From NCBI GenBank assembly GCA_025618425.1, contig CM046842.1:27987668-28051667 (forward strand): DNA of 64,000 nucleotides, in the 5' to 3' direction. The DNA comes from Heliocidaris tuberculata. Lineage: Eukaryota > Echinodermata > Echinoidea > Camarodonta > Echinometridae. The notes below the pieces were generated by a model. The model was not told the origin of the DNA. It saw only the letters and a list, made by a program, of their open reading frames with translations, and did not search any database. The number at the start of each line of letters is the position of its first letter. The first letter of the stretch is position 1. Positions 9,075 through 21,976 of the stretch are shown here, in pieces. A program made the translations under genes and the position numbers.

Positions 9075-9718
9075 ACTCATATTGTAGTAGATTTTAAACA
9101 AACTTCCTGAAAATACTGGTTTGATATGTCTCATACCTTGGAACACAATGTTGCGTACACATACATGTTTATAATGAAAGTGAATGCATGAGACACAAAT
9201 TGAACAATGTATTTATTTCATCATAATCATTACATTGCCCAAAATATTTAGTAAACAGCAAAAAATGTCATGTCAATTTTCAGTTCAATTTAAAGACATT
9301 TATTTCCAACTTTTCAATATACAAATTAATAAATGAACAAAATAATGTACATATATTTTGAACAAAAAATATGACAAAATATACACTAATGTGATACATA
9401 CATAGTTGGAGGACACACCTCTAAAAGCAAAAGCTTGGGGCGAGGGTGCCCTTAGTACATAATACATTATTACATAATAAATATATAAAAAGAAAATAGC
9501 TACATACAAAAAAAGAAAGAGACCGCTGAGCTTGATTGGAGGGGAAAAAGGGGAAGGAGAAAAGAAAAGAAAAAGAAGGGGAAAGAGGAAAAAGAGGGGG
9601 AGAATGGAGGTGCAACATGAGAATTGTACGGAAAAGAGAAATATTCACGAAGAGGCAGAGAGAAGAAAGAATAGAGAGAATAGATACAACGGAGGGTGTG
9701 GAAGTGTCTTAAACCATA

Positions 9719-9961
9719 TTATTTGTAAGATGAAGTGAAATATTTTTTCATCCTTCTTGAGAAGCTAGCGAGAGATGCGGAGTATTTTATTGTGTCAGGG
9801 ATAACGTTCCACAGCTTGGGTCCTGAGTACCGGATATTATGTTGGAATAATAGGGTTCTGTGCTTGGGTAGATGGATGTGATTTGCGTGTCTGGTTTCGT
9901 ATTTATGAATCGTAGAATGTAATTTCAAACATGCATGATACAAATTCCGAATGAGATGGGG
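9719..9961 (-). pseudogene. C-terminal fragment of an APE-type non-LTR reverse transcriptase
   Basis: An 80-residue frame ending in a stop at 9719 carries the C-terminal signature of jockey/CR1-like elements (HRTLLFQHNIRYSGPKLWNV, then SLASFSRRMKKYF). The copy is 5'-truncated at about 9961, where a poly-T run begins. It lacks all catalytic motifs and is dead. Confidence 0.75.
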
Positions 9962-10667
9962 GAAAGTTTTTTTTTTTTTTTTAGTTTCTTTTAATTTAAG
10001 AATTTGGCTATTTGGAAAAATTAAAGCGATCTTTGTTAGTATAAATCTAAAAATCAGCTGATTTTGCCCTTCTCATGTGGAATTGCCCAGCGGCACTCTC
10101 CGAATAGAGTGATTTCATTATACTGCTTTTAATATGACAAAATAGTTCATGATCAAAGTGTTTCCTTTTTTTAATCTTGCAAGTGCGGTAGAGTATAATC
10201 TATCGAATAGTCTAAAATAGACAATGAAACGATTAAATATGCAAAACTTATTGCTGATCTTCTCTGATAAAGAAAATTGAAGTAAAAGGCCAAGCTACTA
10301 TCAATAGGAGAAGAGCTTGAAAATATCAAACAAATGCTTGATGCTGAAACCTATTTCTTGTTGTTCAAGTAAGTTAGAGTTAGTATGGGGAAGAATTATC
10401 TTGCAAGAAGAACGTCCTCCCTTTTGCTTGCTAGCATTTGCTAGGCTTTCGCTAGTTTTATAGATACGGTCCATTGTTTGGACAATAATGACTCCTTAAT
10501 TCGAAGAGGAAAAGTTACGCCTACCACCAGGTCTCTTTTTCGACATACTGAAATATTAATTATATTAAGAATGAACATAATGATAATAATAAATATAATT
10601 AATGGTATTAATAGTAGTTGTAGTTGTTGTTGCTGCATGTTTGATAATTATGATGATAATCATAATC

Positions 10668-10670
<3 letters not shown>

Positions 10671-10711
<41 letters not shown>
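10671..10711. repeat. (TAA)n microsatellite
   Basis: About 41 bp of uninterrupted TAA triplets in a wider AT-rich trinucleotide region (10560-10770). Confidence 0.9.
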
Positions 10712-10774
10712 TGATGATAATGATACTTTAAAAAGTATAATAACAACAACAATAACAATAATAATAGTAATAAT

Positions 10775-11078
10775 GGCCCGTATTCTCAAAAGGTGCCTAA
10801 CTTTAAGCCCCCGCCTAAGTACGTATAGATTTAGGCCACCGAATTATATAGAGAGCCAAATGTCACCCTCTTTTAATTCTATAAATCACCTTAGTTCTGG
10901 GATTAAATGCAAATACAAAAACCGAGACGACAGAATTGATTTCTGATGCTCATTTTATGCCAGAAAATAATTTTGCTTTTTTTTATTTTGTTACATAGAT
11001 ATTTATAAATGGCCTTCCATAAATCAGTGGCCTAAGTTAAGCCAGCCTTAAATTACGCCACTTTCGAGAATACGGGCC
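10775..11078. mobile_element. MITE with GGCCCGTATTCTC termini
   Basis: The ends are GGCCCGTATTCTC and its exact inverse complement, extended imperfectly inwards (AAAGGTGCCTAA versus GAAAGTGGCGTAA). The 304-bp core has no coding capacity. Confidence 0.75.
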
Positions 11079-11293
11079 AACGACAATAAAAATAATAATA
11101 ATGATAAATTACAATAAGAACCTCCTATAGCATGTGAACTTTAAATCCTCAAATAATAAAATATACACACGTACATTAACGATAAAACACAAATATCGCA
11201 CAGAGTAGGGGTTTACTTGAAATGGGAAATTTATGGAATTAAACCTGGATTTTTTTCTTTCTATTTTAATGATTATGCACGTATTATTATCAT

Positions 11294-11295
<2 letters not shown>

Positions 11296-11340
<45 letters not shown>
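11296..11340. repeat. (AGT)n microsatellite
   Basis: About 15 perfect AGT triplets. Confidence 0.9.
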
Positions 11341-11466
11341 TTATCGATTTGTCCACAACCTAATGATCAGTTGGTAAATTAAGAAGTAACCGGATTACAT
11401 CCAGAAATCTAGGGTTAGTCTTTGTTTCAACAAGTCCTCATCTTATTCGTAATTCTCCTTTTCATT

Positions 11467-12390
11467 CTAGTCCATGACCTTTCGCAGAATATGAGCTGTC
11501 CCGAGCAGGCTTGCTTTCTGTATGGTTTCAAACGATACGTCGACTCCTAGATCAGCCAGGAAGCTCTTATGTCTTGTTGTCACTGTTCCCAAGGCTCCGA
11601 TCACTATTGGTATGACTCTCGTCTTCACCTTCCTTATCCTTTTTGTATCTTTTCTTCCTCCTTACTCCACGCCCTGCAGTCTCCAGGAATTGCAATGTCT
11701 ATGATGAGACATTCCTTGTCCTTCCTTTTCGTTAGAATGATGTCTGGTCTTCTAGCCTGTATAACCTTGTCTGTTTGGATGTTGAAGTCCCACATAAGTT
11801 TTACATCTTCATTCTCGATCACGCGTTCCGCCCTGTGATCGTACCATTTGTCTGCATGCGGTAGTTCATACTTCTTCGCCAGACCCCAATGGACTGCAGA
11901 AGCCACTGTATCATGCCTTCCCTTGTACTCTGTCTGTGCCATTTTACTGCATTCACTCACAAGATGCGTTACCGTTTCATCTTTGCTATGGCACATTCTG
12001 CTGATGTTTCCTGTTTCTCAATTTTTGCTTTCCTGTAGTTTGTCCTCAAAGCCTGGTCCTGAGCAGCAACTAACAGACTTGCAGTCTCCCTTTACAGTTT
12101 CCTCTTTTCACTCACTGCCAACTCTCTGGTGCCGAAAATTCCTCTGTCTGTCTTGGATGTTGTCCGTGCATCACCTTTCCTTTCCATCCTTCCAGTCTCC
12201 CATTTCTCCGATCAGCCTTGAGCTGTTTTGCTGTCAAGTCTTTTCCTTTCTTCATAGACCCTTTAATGGCAGTCATGATTTCATCCATCTTTCCATCAAT
12301 ATAGCAGTATAAGCTCTGTTCTTCATACCTTACAGTTTCATCTTCTCCCATCAGTCCGCGTCCTTCCGTGCTCTATTGGTGCATATGTAT
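11467..12390 (-). pseudogene. RLE-type non-LTR retrotransposon, 3' half
   Basis: Minus-strand frames, broken by several shifts, give the C-terminal part of a reverse transcriptase polyprotein: a segment GRGLMGEDETVRYEEQ (12350 downwards), the Cys/His knuckle MCHSKDETVTHLVSEC, and the restriction-enzyme-like endonuclease motif RRPDIIL ... CLIIDIAIPGD. A shifted frame then reads LLGTAHILRKVMD to a natural stop at 11467. The arrangement (RT, CCHC knuckle, RPD-x-D endonuclease) is that of R2/R4/NeSL-type elements. The 5' half is the separate block at 13628-14377; an insertion splits the two. Inactive. Confidence 0.85.
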
Positions 12391-13627
12391 CTTCTGCCCC
12401 AATACCACAGGCACCCTGCATCATATACTCTCGAGCTGCCCAATCTTCCTTGATAGATATGAGTGGCGACATAATAACATACTGAGATACATGCACAAAA
12501 CGTTCCTTGAAAACCTGCTTAACAGGAACATTTACACCGACTTAGAAGGGCATTCAATTGCTGGGGGCACCGTACCTCCCCACATTCTCACTACAAGTCT
12601 ACGCCCAGATTTAGTCATCCTACGGGAAGAAGACAAACATTATCAGTATTATAGAGTTAACTGTCCCCTTTGAAACCAACCTTGAGAATGCACACCAAAG
12701 GAAAGTTGAAAAATATAGTTCACTGGTGAGGGATATCCAGGACAATGGGTACACAGTGTCTTTCTATGCGATAGAAGTCGGGGTAAGGGGCCTAGTAGAT
12801 CGAAGCAATAAAAGCCGCCTAAAACGAATCCTCAAAACAACTGGCTCAAAAATCCGTCCAAGTGAATTCTTTCATACACTGTCTAAACTTGCTATACTCT
12901 CTTCCTTTACAATATTTTATTCCAGGAAAGAGCGAGCCTGGGGGGAGGTACGACACTTAGATCCATAATGTTTCATTATCCAGTAGTTAGTGATAGTTTT
13001 GGCAAGCGGATTCTGTTTTGGGATATTCTCCCGTCTTCTCCCATTTTAAATTAATGAAATATATGCACATATTTTTTATATATTTCATTGAACGTGAGAT
13101 GTTAAAGATTGAGAAGGTAAATTTAAATGTATTATTATTATACATTATAATTGTTGCCTCTGTACCGTCGTGATATTTTTTTTTTTTCATTATATTTCAT
13201 TATTACTTTAATTATCACTATAACTATCTCGGAACCTAGTATAGTTAACATGTCCTATCAAACCAAACAATAACCTTGTAATTAATGATAGGATATTTTA
13301 TTAATTGAACACTATTCTCTCATGTATTTGTATTTCGTCAAGTTGTAACCCGTGTTTAGACTTTAAGATATTATTGCTATAATTGTTATTACAACAGTTT
13401 AGGAGCCCAGTATACGTAACATGCCATATTAAATAAAACAATTTTGTAGTCATGATATTTTATTAATTTAACACTATTCTTTCACGCATTTGTACTTTGT
13501 CATTATGTAACCATGTAAATTTCTCGACCTGCCATTCGTTTGGCATGAAACGATGGACCTGGTCTTTCTATGTATATATGTTTATATTCACTGCCTTGAA
13601 CTTGAATAAAGTCATGATTAAACAAAC
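12391..13627 (+). mobile_element. 5'-truncated RLE-type non-LTR element inserted in another
   Basis: A second, different RLE-type tail runs on the plus strand: CPNTTGTLHHILSSC (knuckle), TSLRPDLVIL (endonuclease), and, after a one-base frameshift near 12655, ELTVPFETNLENAHQRKVEK and ending at 12968. A 3' untranslated part with a duplicated 150-bp block (about 13195-13345 and 13370-13510) and AATAAA near 13606 follows. It begins in mid-protein, as expected for 5' truncation during target-primed reverse transcription. Boundaries are set by the break in homology of the host element and are good to about 15 bp. Confidence 0.75.
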
Positions 13628-14376
13628 ATCTACATCAGACTTGGGGTGGAACATCCAATGCTTAGTTAACAATTTCCTTGTTTTTCTGTCCAAAGTATCC
13701 AACTCCTGTTGGTTCCAGTCTACTATGCCTGCAGCGTACCTCAAAAGGGCCACTTCCCATGTATTGATAGCTTTGACTATGTTTCCAGCATTGAGTTTAG
13801 ATTTGAGCACCTTTCGAACTCTTCTGATGTATTCGGCTTCAATCTTCTTCATAGCTTGGTGTTTCACCCGATCTGCCTCTAGGACTCCTAGATATTTGTA
13901 AGTATCGTCTGCTCCCCTTGCTCTGATCTCTTCACCATTTGGCATTCTGAAGCTGCTACCATTGATTTGTTCACCTCTCTGTAGAGTGATCACTGCATAT
14001 TTATCCAGCCCAAACTGCATACCGATGTCTTCACTGAAGATTCGAACAGTGTTGATAAGAGAATCTATGTCGCGCTCCGACTTCCCAAATAATTTCAAGT
14101 CATGCATGTATAACAGATGATTGATCTTTGCCTTGCTTTTGAATTCATATCCAAGTCTGGATGTCCTTATAGCACCTGTGATAATGGGGTCATGGCCATC
14201 ACAAACAACAGTGGAGATAAACTATCTCCTTGAAAGATTCCTCTCTTGATAGTGACTTCTCAAAGCACTTTATCGTTGCTTTCCAGTTTCGTTCTCCATC
14301 TAGTCCTACTTTTGCGGAGGAACCTTCGGATGTTGTCTGCAACTCCCAGCATTTCCAGAGACTCGTTGATCCAGGA

Positions 14377-14377
<1 letters not shown>
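13628..14377 (-). pseudogene. RLE-type non-LTR retrotransposon, RT half with dead active site
   Basis: The minus strand encodes the reverse transcriptase core in two frames: NIRRFLRKSR, then VTIKRGIFQGDSLSPLLFV (RT motif B), and after a frameshift the active-site box reading YMHD where YMDD is expected, followed by LKLFGKSERDIDSL and the thumb region to LLTKHWMFHPKSDVD. The protein stops matching at 13628, where the opposite-strand element enters, and resumes at 12390. The upstream end abuts a (TTA)n microsatellite. Confidence 0.85.

Positions 14378-14409
<32 letters not shown>
14378..14409. repeat. (TTA)n microsatellite
   Basis: About ten TTA triplets at the truncated 5' end of the RT pseudogene. 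Confidence 0.85.
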
Positions 14410-14479
14410 TTACATAGCTAAGACAAGTGCAGCAATACGGTCCATAATTTTGAAAAGTATTATGCCCGTCTAATCTTTC

Positions 14480-14899
14480 CCCGTCTGTCTCCCTTTATCT
14501 CCCTCTCTCCATTTCCCTCTCCACCCCCCCCCCCCCTCATCTCTCCCTCCCTCCTTCTTCCCTCTTCCTTTCCTCTACCTACATGTATCTCTCTCCCTCC
14601 CAAGCTCTCCCTTTCTCTCCCGGTTGCATGAGAACACAATATACATTGTAATACAATTTTGGGTCGAATCATGACAAAGGAATGTGAAGATTGAGAGAGG
14701 AAGGGAAAGAGAGAGAGGGAGAGAGGGGGGGGGAGGGGAGAAGAAGAGAGAGCGGGGGGGGGGGGAGACGGTAGAAGAGGAGAGAGGGGGGTGGAGGATG
14801 TAATGTGAATTTTGCATCTTTTTTCTCGACTTCATGGTTACAATTAATACCCCTACACACACACATACACGACTAACACGCAAGCAAAAGAGAAAAACA

Positions 14900-14936
<37 letters not shown>

Positions 14937-14962
14937 GGGGAGAGGGAGGCAGAGAGACAGGC

Positions 14963-14993
<31 letters not shown>

Positions 14994-15090
14994 GGGAGAG
15001 AAGATCGAGAGAGGAAGAGCAAACTTAAAGACAGACAGAACGAGGGAGACGTTAAAAAAAAAAAAATGTGGGGGGGGGGGGGGGTTGAAC
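14480..15090. repeat. CT/GA and homopolymer low-complexity region
   Basis: CT-rich (14480-14620), GA-rich (14690-14800), TG then GA repeats (14899-15040) and A and G runs (15054-15084). Open frames in all phases are low complexity, with no gene. Confidence 0.9.
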
Positions 15091-16500
15091 CGAAAGGAGA
15101 AAAAAACAGGAAGAGTAATTTTGTACCCATTCAGAGATTGACTGCTTATGCACAAAAATTATGCACTGAAGAAAACTCTTTGTTTACTGTTTTTCTGTAC
15201 AATATCTCACTTTAATTGCTCTACACATGATGATCCATAACATCATATTCACAGTTTTCAAAATTAATCATTTCCAATATTCTCACTCTCTCTCTCTCTC
15301 TCATTCTCTTCTATATTCAAAGCAACAATAATGTACAGCATTAATACTAAAAATAATATCATACTTACTCCACAGTGTAACATGCATATCTTTACAATAG
15401 TATTCATTATACATATAGCACTTGAACAATTTTTTTTTCTAACCAGGAACAAAAAAAAAAAAAGAAATAATACACATGAGACTAAAAAGACATCTAAATA
15501 TCCTTGTGAACAATATCTCATTATAAGTTTCCATAACAGGTGACAAAACAGTTTACTTATATGTATGTGTATATTAAAAGTAATCTTTACATATCTATAT
15601 ACAAATTATATTAAAAGAAATATCTTTCTGTCATGAAAATTCAATTCCTAACTGTCTATACCAGCATTTATCTAAAGATGATCAAATTTTAGATTAAAAA
15701 CAATGTGATTTATTCAAATAATTATAATAACCATATCATGTGGGATAGGATATATTGGGTATATCCTTCTTTGTATCATTTCACCATATTCAACTTTGTT
15801 GTGAACAAATGCAGTACACTTTCTACATCAGTGCTTCAAAAATGTGTATATGAAAGAGCCTGAGACAGCTCTATTCCACTATCCATAACAACAATCAAAA
15901 TCAAATATATGACTGCAAGATTTGCTTGGATGACGAACACTTGGTGCTGTCCAAACAAACCATTATTGCTCCTGGTATGTTTATATACCTACATGAATTG
16001 TCATTTCAAAGAGAGGTTTATTGTTGGAGTAAAGAATGTGCTATGCAAACAGATTATCAGCGCTTCTAAATTCAGCCCTGAATTATATATGTTTTTTTTT
16101 TTTTTAAATAGATGAAGGGAAAAAAAAGGGGGGGGGGACTGTCCCTCACATGTTTTCAGAAGTATCAGCTTGCATATTTTGCTTCTTTAGGGCAGAAGTG
16201 TGCAACAACAACAAAAAAATTGTGCTTTTGTGCAACAAAAGCATCCTGTATGCATCAATGCATACAGGAGCACATCTAAAATAAGTATTATTGGATTTGC
16301 ATTACATGTAGCTCTGGGCACAAGTGATTATTTCATGATTTCAACGAAACTTCCGTCTTTCCATGAGGATTGAGCAAACAAAATCAATTTACATGAAATT
16401 GAACTGTCTAAATCTCATTTCAAGACTCATTTCAAATTAAATGTCCAGCTTGAATAATGCATTGTACAACCCACCATGATTATAATGTCTATTGAACCCT

Positions 16501-16566
16501 AGAAGGGCGTTAACTCTGTGTTAAAGTATATGAGTTAACACCCTTCTGGCTCCAAACAGACGATAT
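16501..16566. repeat. GAAGGGCGTTAAC hairpin element, copy 1
   Basis: Inverted arms GAAGGGCGTTAACTC and GAGTTAACACCCTTC around a 14-nt loop, followed by TGGCTCCAAACAGACGATAT, which forms the outer arm in fuller copies at 20065, 34484 and 39997. Confidence 0.75.
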
Positions 16567-17530
16567 GTAGTACGCACTATAGTACGCATGAAAATCTAAA
16601 AAGTAACATGTAGACCTACATCATGTGTACATAATCATGAAAAGCACTTACAGCTGATGATGATAGGACTGCTTGCTTTAAGAATGATTAATAACTACTG
16701 GCTTGTAGTCCCTCAAACTGGCAATCAGATTGTAATTTGAGACTTAGCTGTATACATAATAATATAACAACATTCTGAATTTCCATAGCACCTAATACAT
16801 TCACGATGTCTCTAAGCAGTTTACAGATATATTTTTACAGAAATATTATTACAGTATACCGAATATTAACTTATTCATACCTTTTAAATTCCATAACTGG
16901 GGTAATTATATAGATCTGTAAAGCATATAGAGACATTTGTATTAAGCACTTCACAAAACCAGATAATTATTCAAAACTGGAAGGGAGACTATCCATTGCT
17001 GACACGTAGATCACACAATTTCATACTTGTATCATAGTATCTATAGGACACATTATCGAGCATAAAAAAACACTTCAGCCGAGCAATAAAGCAAAGTATA
17101 ATAGAGTAAATGAAATACACTGATGTACCAAACTGCAGTCATTTACATAATAGTGACCAAAAATAAATCAGTGCATGGGCAAAAATGCATATATTAAAAC
17201 AAAAATTGTACATGAATTAATAATATGTCCCTTTTATACTCAAATCTACTGTGATTGATCGAAGCACATATACATATATTCCAATATCATTTGCATTTTC
17301 ATATATGAGTGGAAAATATATATTATCAAGGACACACTAGATTAAGCATTATGATTATCAGTCACATTTATAGTGCTAATTCAGCGAAATATATTGTGAT
17401 TTTTTTTAAAATTACAAACAGTCCATTTGATGCTCCCATACAACGTACAACAAACCTGGAAAAATTCTTTCAGTTTAATTTTTAGTTGTTGATTTGTAAT
17501 CGTGAGTGGTCACAGAACAATTTCAGCTTT

Positions 17531-17797
17531 GTTGCCCAAGAGGCAATCTTGAGCAATTCGCATATTAATATCCTATGCGTTGTTCATCTTGTGTAATGCA
17601 ACCTGTGGTACAACGAAGGGAGGTATCATTGTATCACAGATTTCATTGCACAAGATTAGCAACACAGTAAGCGTTGGGTGAAGCACGCACATTTTGCGTA
17701 AGTTGTCTAGCGCGGTTTAACGTGCCTACGCATGTTTCCATTGGGATTAATGCAAATTCTGCAGAATGCTCAAAGTGGATTTTTTTCGGCAACAATG
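17531..17797. mobile_element. Foldback element with GTTGCC termini
   Basis: Outer arms GTTGCCCAAGAGG and its diverged inverse (GGCAACAAT at the right) enclose an inner inverted pair around 17580-17603 and 17642-17665. No coding capacity. Confidence 0.4.
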
Positions 17798-19080
17798 CTT
17801 CAATTTGTTCGGAGACAATAAAGGATCCCAAATTCCACTAAACAAAATTGAACGGAAAGAACTTTTCGAGGTTCATAAAATGTCACGTCGTCCAGAAGGT
17901 CTCACAAGTAATATACAATACTGAGTTGAAACTACTACATACGCACTCATCACACAGAATCTATAACACCTCTAATGATTTGCAAACATTTTTTGGTAAT
18001 AAAAATAATTTAAATAAATAATATCTTATTCTATGTACACAAATAATTAATTATTCCATTTGTATAAAAAAGTATACAGTAAAACAAAATTCAAATTGCT
18101 TAACTACTACTGAAATACAAAGACCTATACGCATTTAATCAAACATATTCCAAATGTGTATTGATGGCTCCTTATAAGATCAGGCTTACTTTAGTATAAT
18201 ATGGAAGATATAACATATAAATTGGTATTAGAATGATCCTAATTTCCTCCTTGTATTATAAATCTCTGCTTAGGAACAATTTCATGGTACTATAAAAGGC
18301 TTTCAAAAATATGCAAGCAGTTCATTTCTTATTGTGTTTCCGTAAAAATGACAAACTCCAAACTGCTTCCGATCTGAAGTCAACAAACAATATTTACACG
18401 GGTGATTAATCAAATATTTAGGTGCTCAATGAAAGTATGCCGGTCAGAAAACATGGCCAGACTTATAGGGATTGTGTGCTACTGTCATAGGCGTGTCCAG
18501 AAATTAGAACTAAAGGTATATCTAAGACTTCTTCAACTTTAACCAACACTGTGCATTAACTTTTACGCTCTCTCTCTGTATATGTATCTGTACCATGTAG
18601 AAATTCTGAGGAACATCACACTGGCAATGAAAGTGTAAAATGCAAAGAAATTTAAAAGGAAAAAAAAAATAATATTTCGTTTCTGTGCTTGTATGTAAGC
18701 CCCAAAAGAACAGTGAAGGAATTCATGCTGAGATTCTTAACTGTTTCCACATTACTTCAGCACGTGAATACATCATCTGTTTAGCATATTTGTGACAAAA
18801 ATAAGACGGTTAAAATGGCATTTCAGTGCAATGCTTGAATACAGTATATTGGCATAAAACATATATACATACACATAGAATGCAATGGCGTGCATGGTTA
18901 TAAATCGGCAAATCTAAGGTATTAAAATGATTCTTTTTTATGTCCAAAGCATTACCAAGTATCATTGAATACTGAAGATAAGCAACATCAAAATTGCAGT
19001 ATCACTCTCTTAAGGCTCACTGAAATAGGTCGCTGTAAACCACCTAAAAAAAAAAAAAAAACCCTCAATTTTTTTTTCCC

Positions 19081-19574
19081 AACCCTTTCGTGACAATTGA
19101 CCACATTTTGCGGTTTGGCTCAATAACTTTTGATTCAGAGCTCTAAAAATATATATGAGATGCACGAGTAGAAAGAGCAAAACTTTCTGCACACACTACA
19201 AATACAGTGGAAACTCGTTATAAGGTAATTTTCTTGGTCCCAAGGTCTTCATTATAGTGAGTTTCCACTGTATGTCCATTTTTGTTGCATGACCATACTG
19301 CGTTTGATGCCAGGAACTCTACAAACGAGAATAATCATTAAAATCCTTAAATTGGCAACACATCGAGAGGTTCAAAATCATTGTTTTTATCAAAATTGGC
19401 AATTTTGTCAACCTTTCTACAAAATCCCTAACCATGTACAGTATATTGTTTTCAAAGACATTACACCCTATCAGAACCATGTAGAACTAAAAAGAAAAAT
19501 ATTAATGTTGCCAGTTTGAAGAACAAAATGTGATCGATTTGGCCCTTAAATAATTTCTGTCCTGAAAGGTTTAA
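19081..19574 (-). mobile_element. TTAACCCTTTC MITE family, reverse copy with nested element
   Basis: This is the inverse-complement copy of the family seen at 31554 and 51582, recognised along its whole length (AACCCTTTCGTGACAATTGA at the left, CTGTCCTGAAAGGTTTAA at the right). Its terminal TTAA sites have decayed. It carries a 66-bp insertion at 19205-19270. Confidence 0.8.
19203..19272. mobile_element. 66-bp TA-flanked miniature element nested in a MITE
   Basis: TA, then CAGTGGAAACTC, a short core, GAGTTTCCACTG, then TA. The TIRs are perfect over 12 bp and the TA duplication is typical of Tc1/mariner-type mobilisation. Related copies of the host MITE lack this segment. Confidence 0.8.
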
Positions 19575-20064
19575 AGTGAATTGTGCTTCACATTTCTGTA
19601 TCTTATAACACATAGGAAAGAGAGTAAGCATAGAAACCTTTGTTTCCTCAGGCATACCCAATTGCCATTCATTTAATACATACACAAAAAATGCCAGATT
19701 TTTTTTTTTTTCCTTTCTTTATGTGAAAGAGCCTTTAGACATTTTGGTGATATGCAAGCTACCCAAGGACAATGAGCTTAATAAAATCATCAAGTAAAAA
19801 TGTCTTTTTTTGTTTTTGTTTTTGTGTTTGTTTGTTTTGTTTGTTTTGTTTGTTTGTTGTTTTTTTTTTTGGGGGGGGGGGGGGAGGGGTTGTAAAGTCT
19901 GTAACGTACGGGGCCAAATACTTTCGACTTGCCCATATGGAAAAGGACTTTGGCTCTCTTATACAGAACATGCCATTATACACATTTTTATTTTTTTTAA
20001 TTTTTCACAAGCAAAACCTACCATTACACCGAATGTTGCTAAAGTTTCTACGATAGTAAAGATT

Positions 20065-20150
20065 ACATCGTCTGTTTGGAGCAAGAAGGGCATTAAGTCC
20101 CATTATTAGTACAGATTTAACGCTCTTCTGGTTCCAAAGAGACGATATGT
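20065..20150. repeat. GAAGGGCGTTAAC hairpin element, full copy
   Basis: Arms ACATCGTCTGTTTGGAGCAA..GAAGGGCATTAAGTC and the inverse GATTTAACGCTCTTCTGG..AGACGATATGT give a near-palindrome of about 86 bp. Confidence 0.75.
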
Positions 20151-21301
20151 GCAGCTAGATGTACTGTATCCAAATTTTTTCTCAAAGTCATAATTCTTTT
20201 GTGCATTGTGTCTGGTTGTTAAGTATCATTTTTAAGAAACTATATAACAGAATTCAGCTTTCAGGGTGAGTCTATCAAAAATATAGAAAAAGAAATTATA
20301 AATGAATGGACTGGGTGAATACAATGTGTATGAAAGAAAAAATGGCGAGGTAATTTGCATCCCATATTTGTGACCATTTGCAATATAATGACATAAAACT
20401 AATTCATAAATCTTCCTAATCCTATAATACACAGATAGATCAGCACTCCTCAGATACATATAATTATTCATGTCTACTGACTGCATTTAGTTTTGAGGGA
20501 TTTGATAGAATATAGTGTTGCTATTAAATGAGAATTTGACTTCAACAAAAACAAATACAATAATAAAAGACAATAGATGATTAATAGTTGCCTCTGTTAA
20601 TTGTCCAACTCATTGTTTGAATGAAACGAGAGAAAGGATCACAGCAAATACATGTGTGTAACTCACTTTTTCACAAAATGACATGGGGACTAGTGCTACA
20701 TTGCACTGAAACTTCTCCTTCAGTAATTTTCAACATGTACATGTATATCACTAACCGCTTAAAAAACTACATTTGTGACATTCCCCAATGATATCTTAAC
20801 AGGAAGATATCTGTAACTATAATTGGTGCTTATTACAGTTCATCTATATTACACTTTTTTTAACTTTATCTCACTTAAATCCTTTAAACCTCGTTTTTTT
20901 TTTCCATTGATTTATTTTTTTTTGAGGGGGGGGGGAAGCTGACATTACTAGCAGAAAATTCTTTTGTTTTTAATTCTCCTTATTTAAAAACATTCAGTAA
21001 ACACTATTCTGGATGAAATTGCATTTCAAAATTGCTAGAGAAATTGCAATCATTTTACTTGGCCTTTCAAAAGTGTCTCTTCTACTTCATACAAATATAT
21101 CCAGCCTTCATTGATAACTTCGGTACATATACGAGTATGTATCTCAAAAAAGAAATCAAATACATTCGGTATTGACACTGCAATCGCAAGCACACAAAAC
21201 ATCTCATTGCTGAAACTTTAACGGGCATCATTGTACAAGAAACACTTGTTATAAAGTTAAAACACACATTGAGCTACATACATTGCTGAATAAGTTCTTC
21301 A

Positions 21302-21450
21302 GAGCCCCATTTCATAAAACTTGTTATTAATAACAAGTTACGATAGTTGTTATAAGCTATTGAAATCCTTGCATCTGATTGGCTGAGAGCAAATTTGTCA
21401 AAGATATGTGGCAGTTGTTACTGATAACAAGTTTTATGAAACGGGACCCT
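21302..21450. mobile_element. MITE of the TTTCATAAAACTTGTTAT family
   Basis: Ends CCCCATTTCATAAAACTTGT and its inverse. The core contains CCTTGCATCTGATTGGCTGA, shared with copies at 46995 and 58845. Confidence 0.8.
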
Positions 21451-21976
21451 GGATGGTTTAAATCATTGGGAATTAGTTCTAGGACACATCCAAAAACGAT
21501 TTTTACCTTTTCGGAAATCATCTATTAGATTGGCGGGGCAATCTGCTAATAACAAGAGAAAGGATACGCAGAGCCATCTTGATAAAAAGAATACCCATCA
21601 ACATAAACTGAGACAAGGGCCCATCTCAGTTGTCTTACATTTATGATGTGGCGATCACCAAAATTCTGGCCAAAAAACTGATGGCGAACTTCAACATCAG
21701 TGCCGGTATTCAATTCAAAACATACATGAAGTATATTAAGCAATTCACTTAGCATTTGGCTTGGCTAAGTAAACAGCTTAACTCATATTCAGATCCTATC
21801 TAAATACTTCACTTTAGCTAGCCACCTCTAAGGCAAAATACCTATTGTGACGTCACATATCCGCTCCAAAATAATGCGCAATAAATGCATCGCGTTTAAG
21901 CGCTGTTATGGTATTTGTTCGTGCACAGCTTATACTGCTCCTCTTATGTATGAAAACCACTTACCTGCCAATCAAG

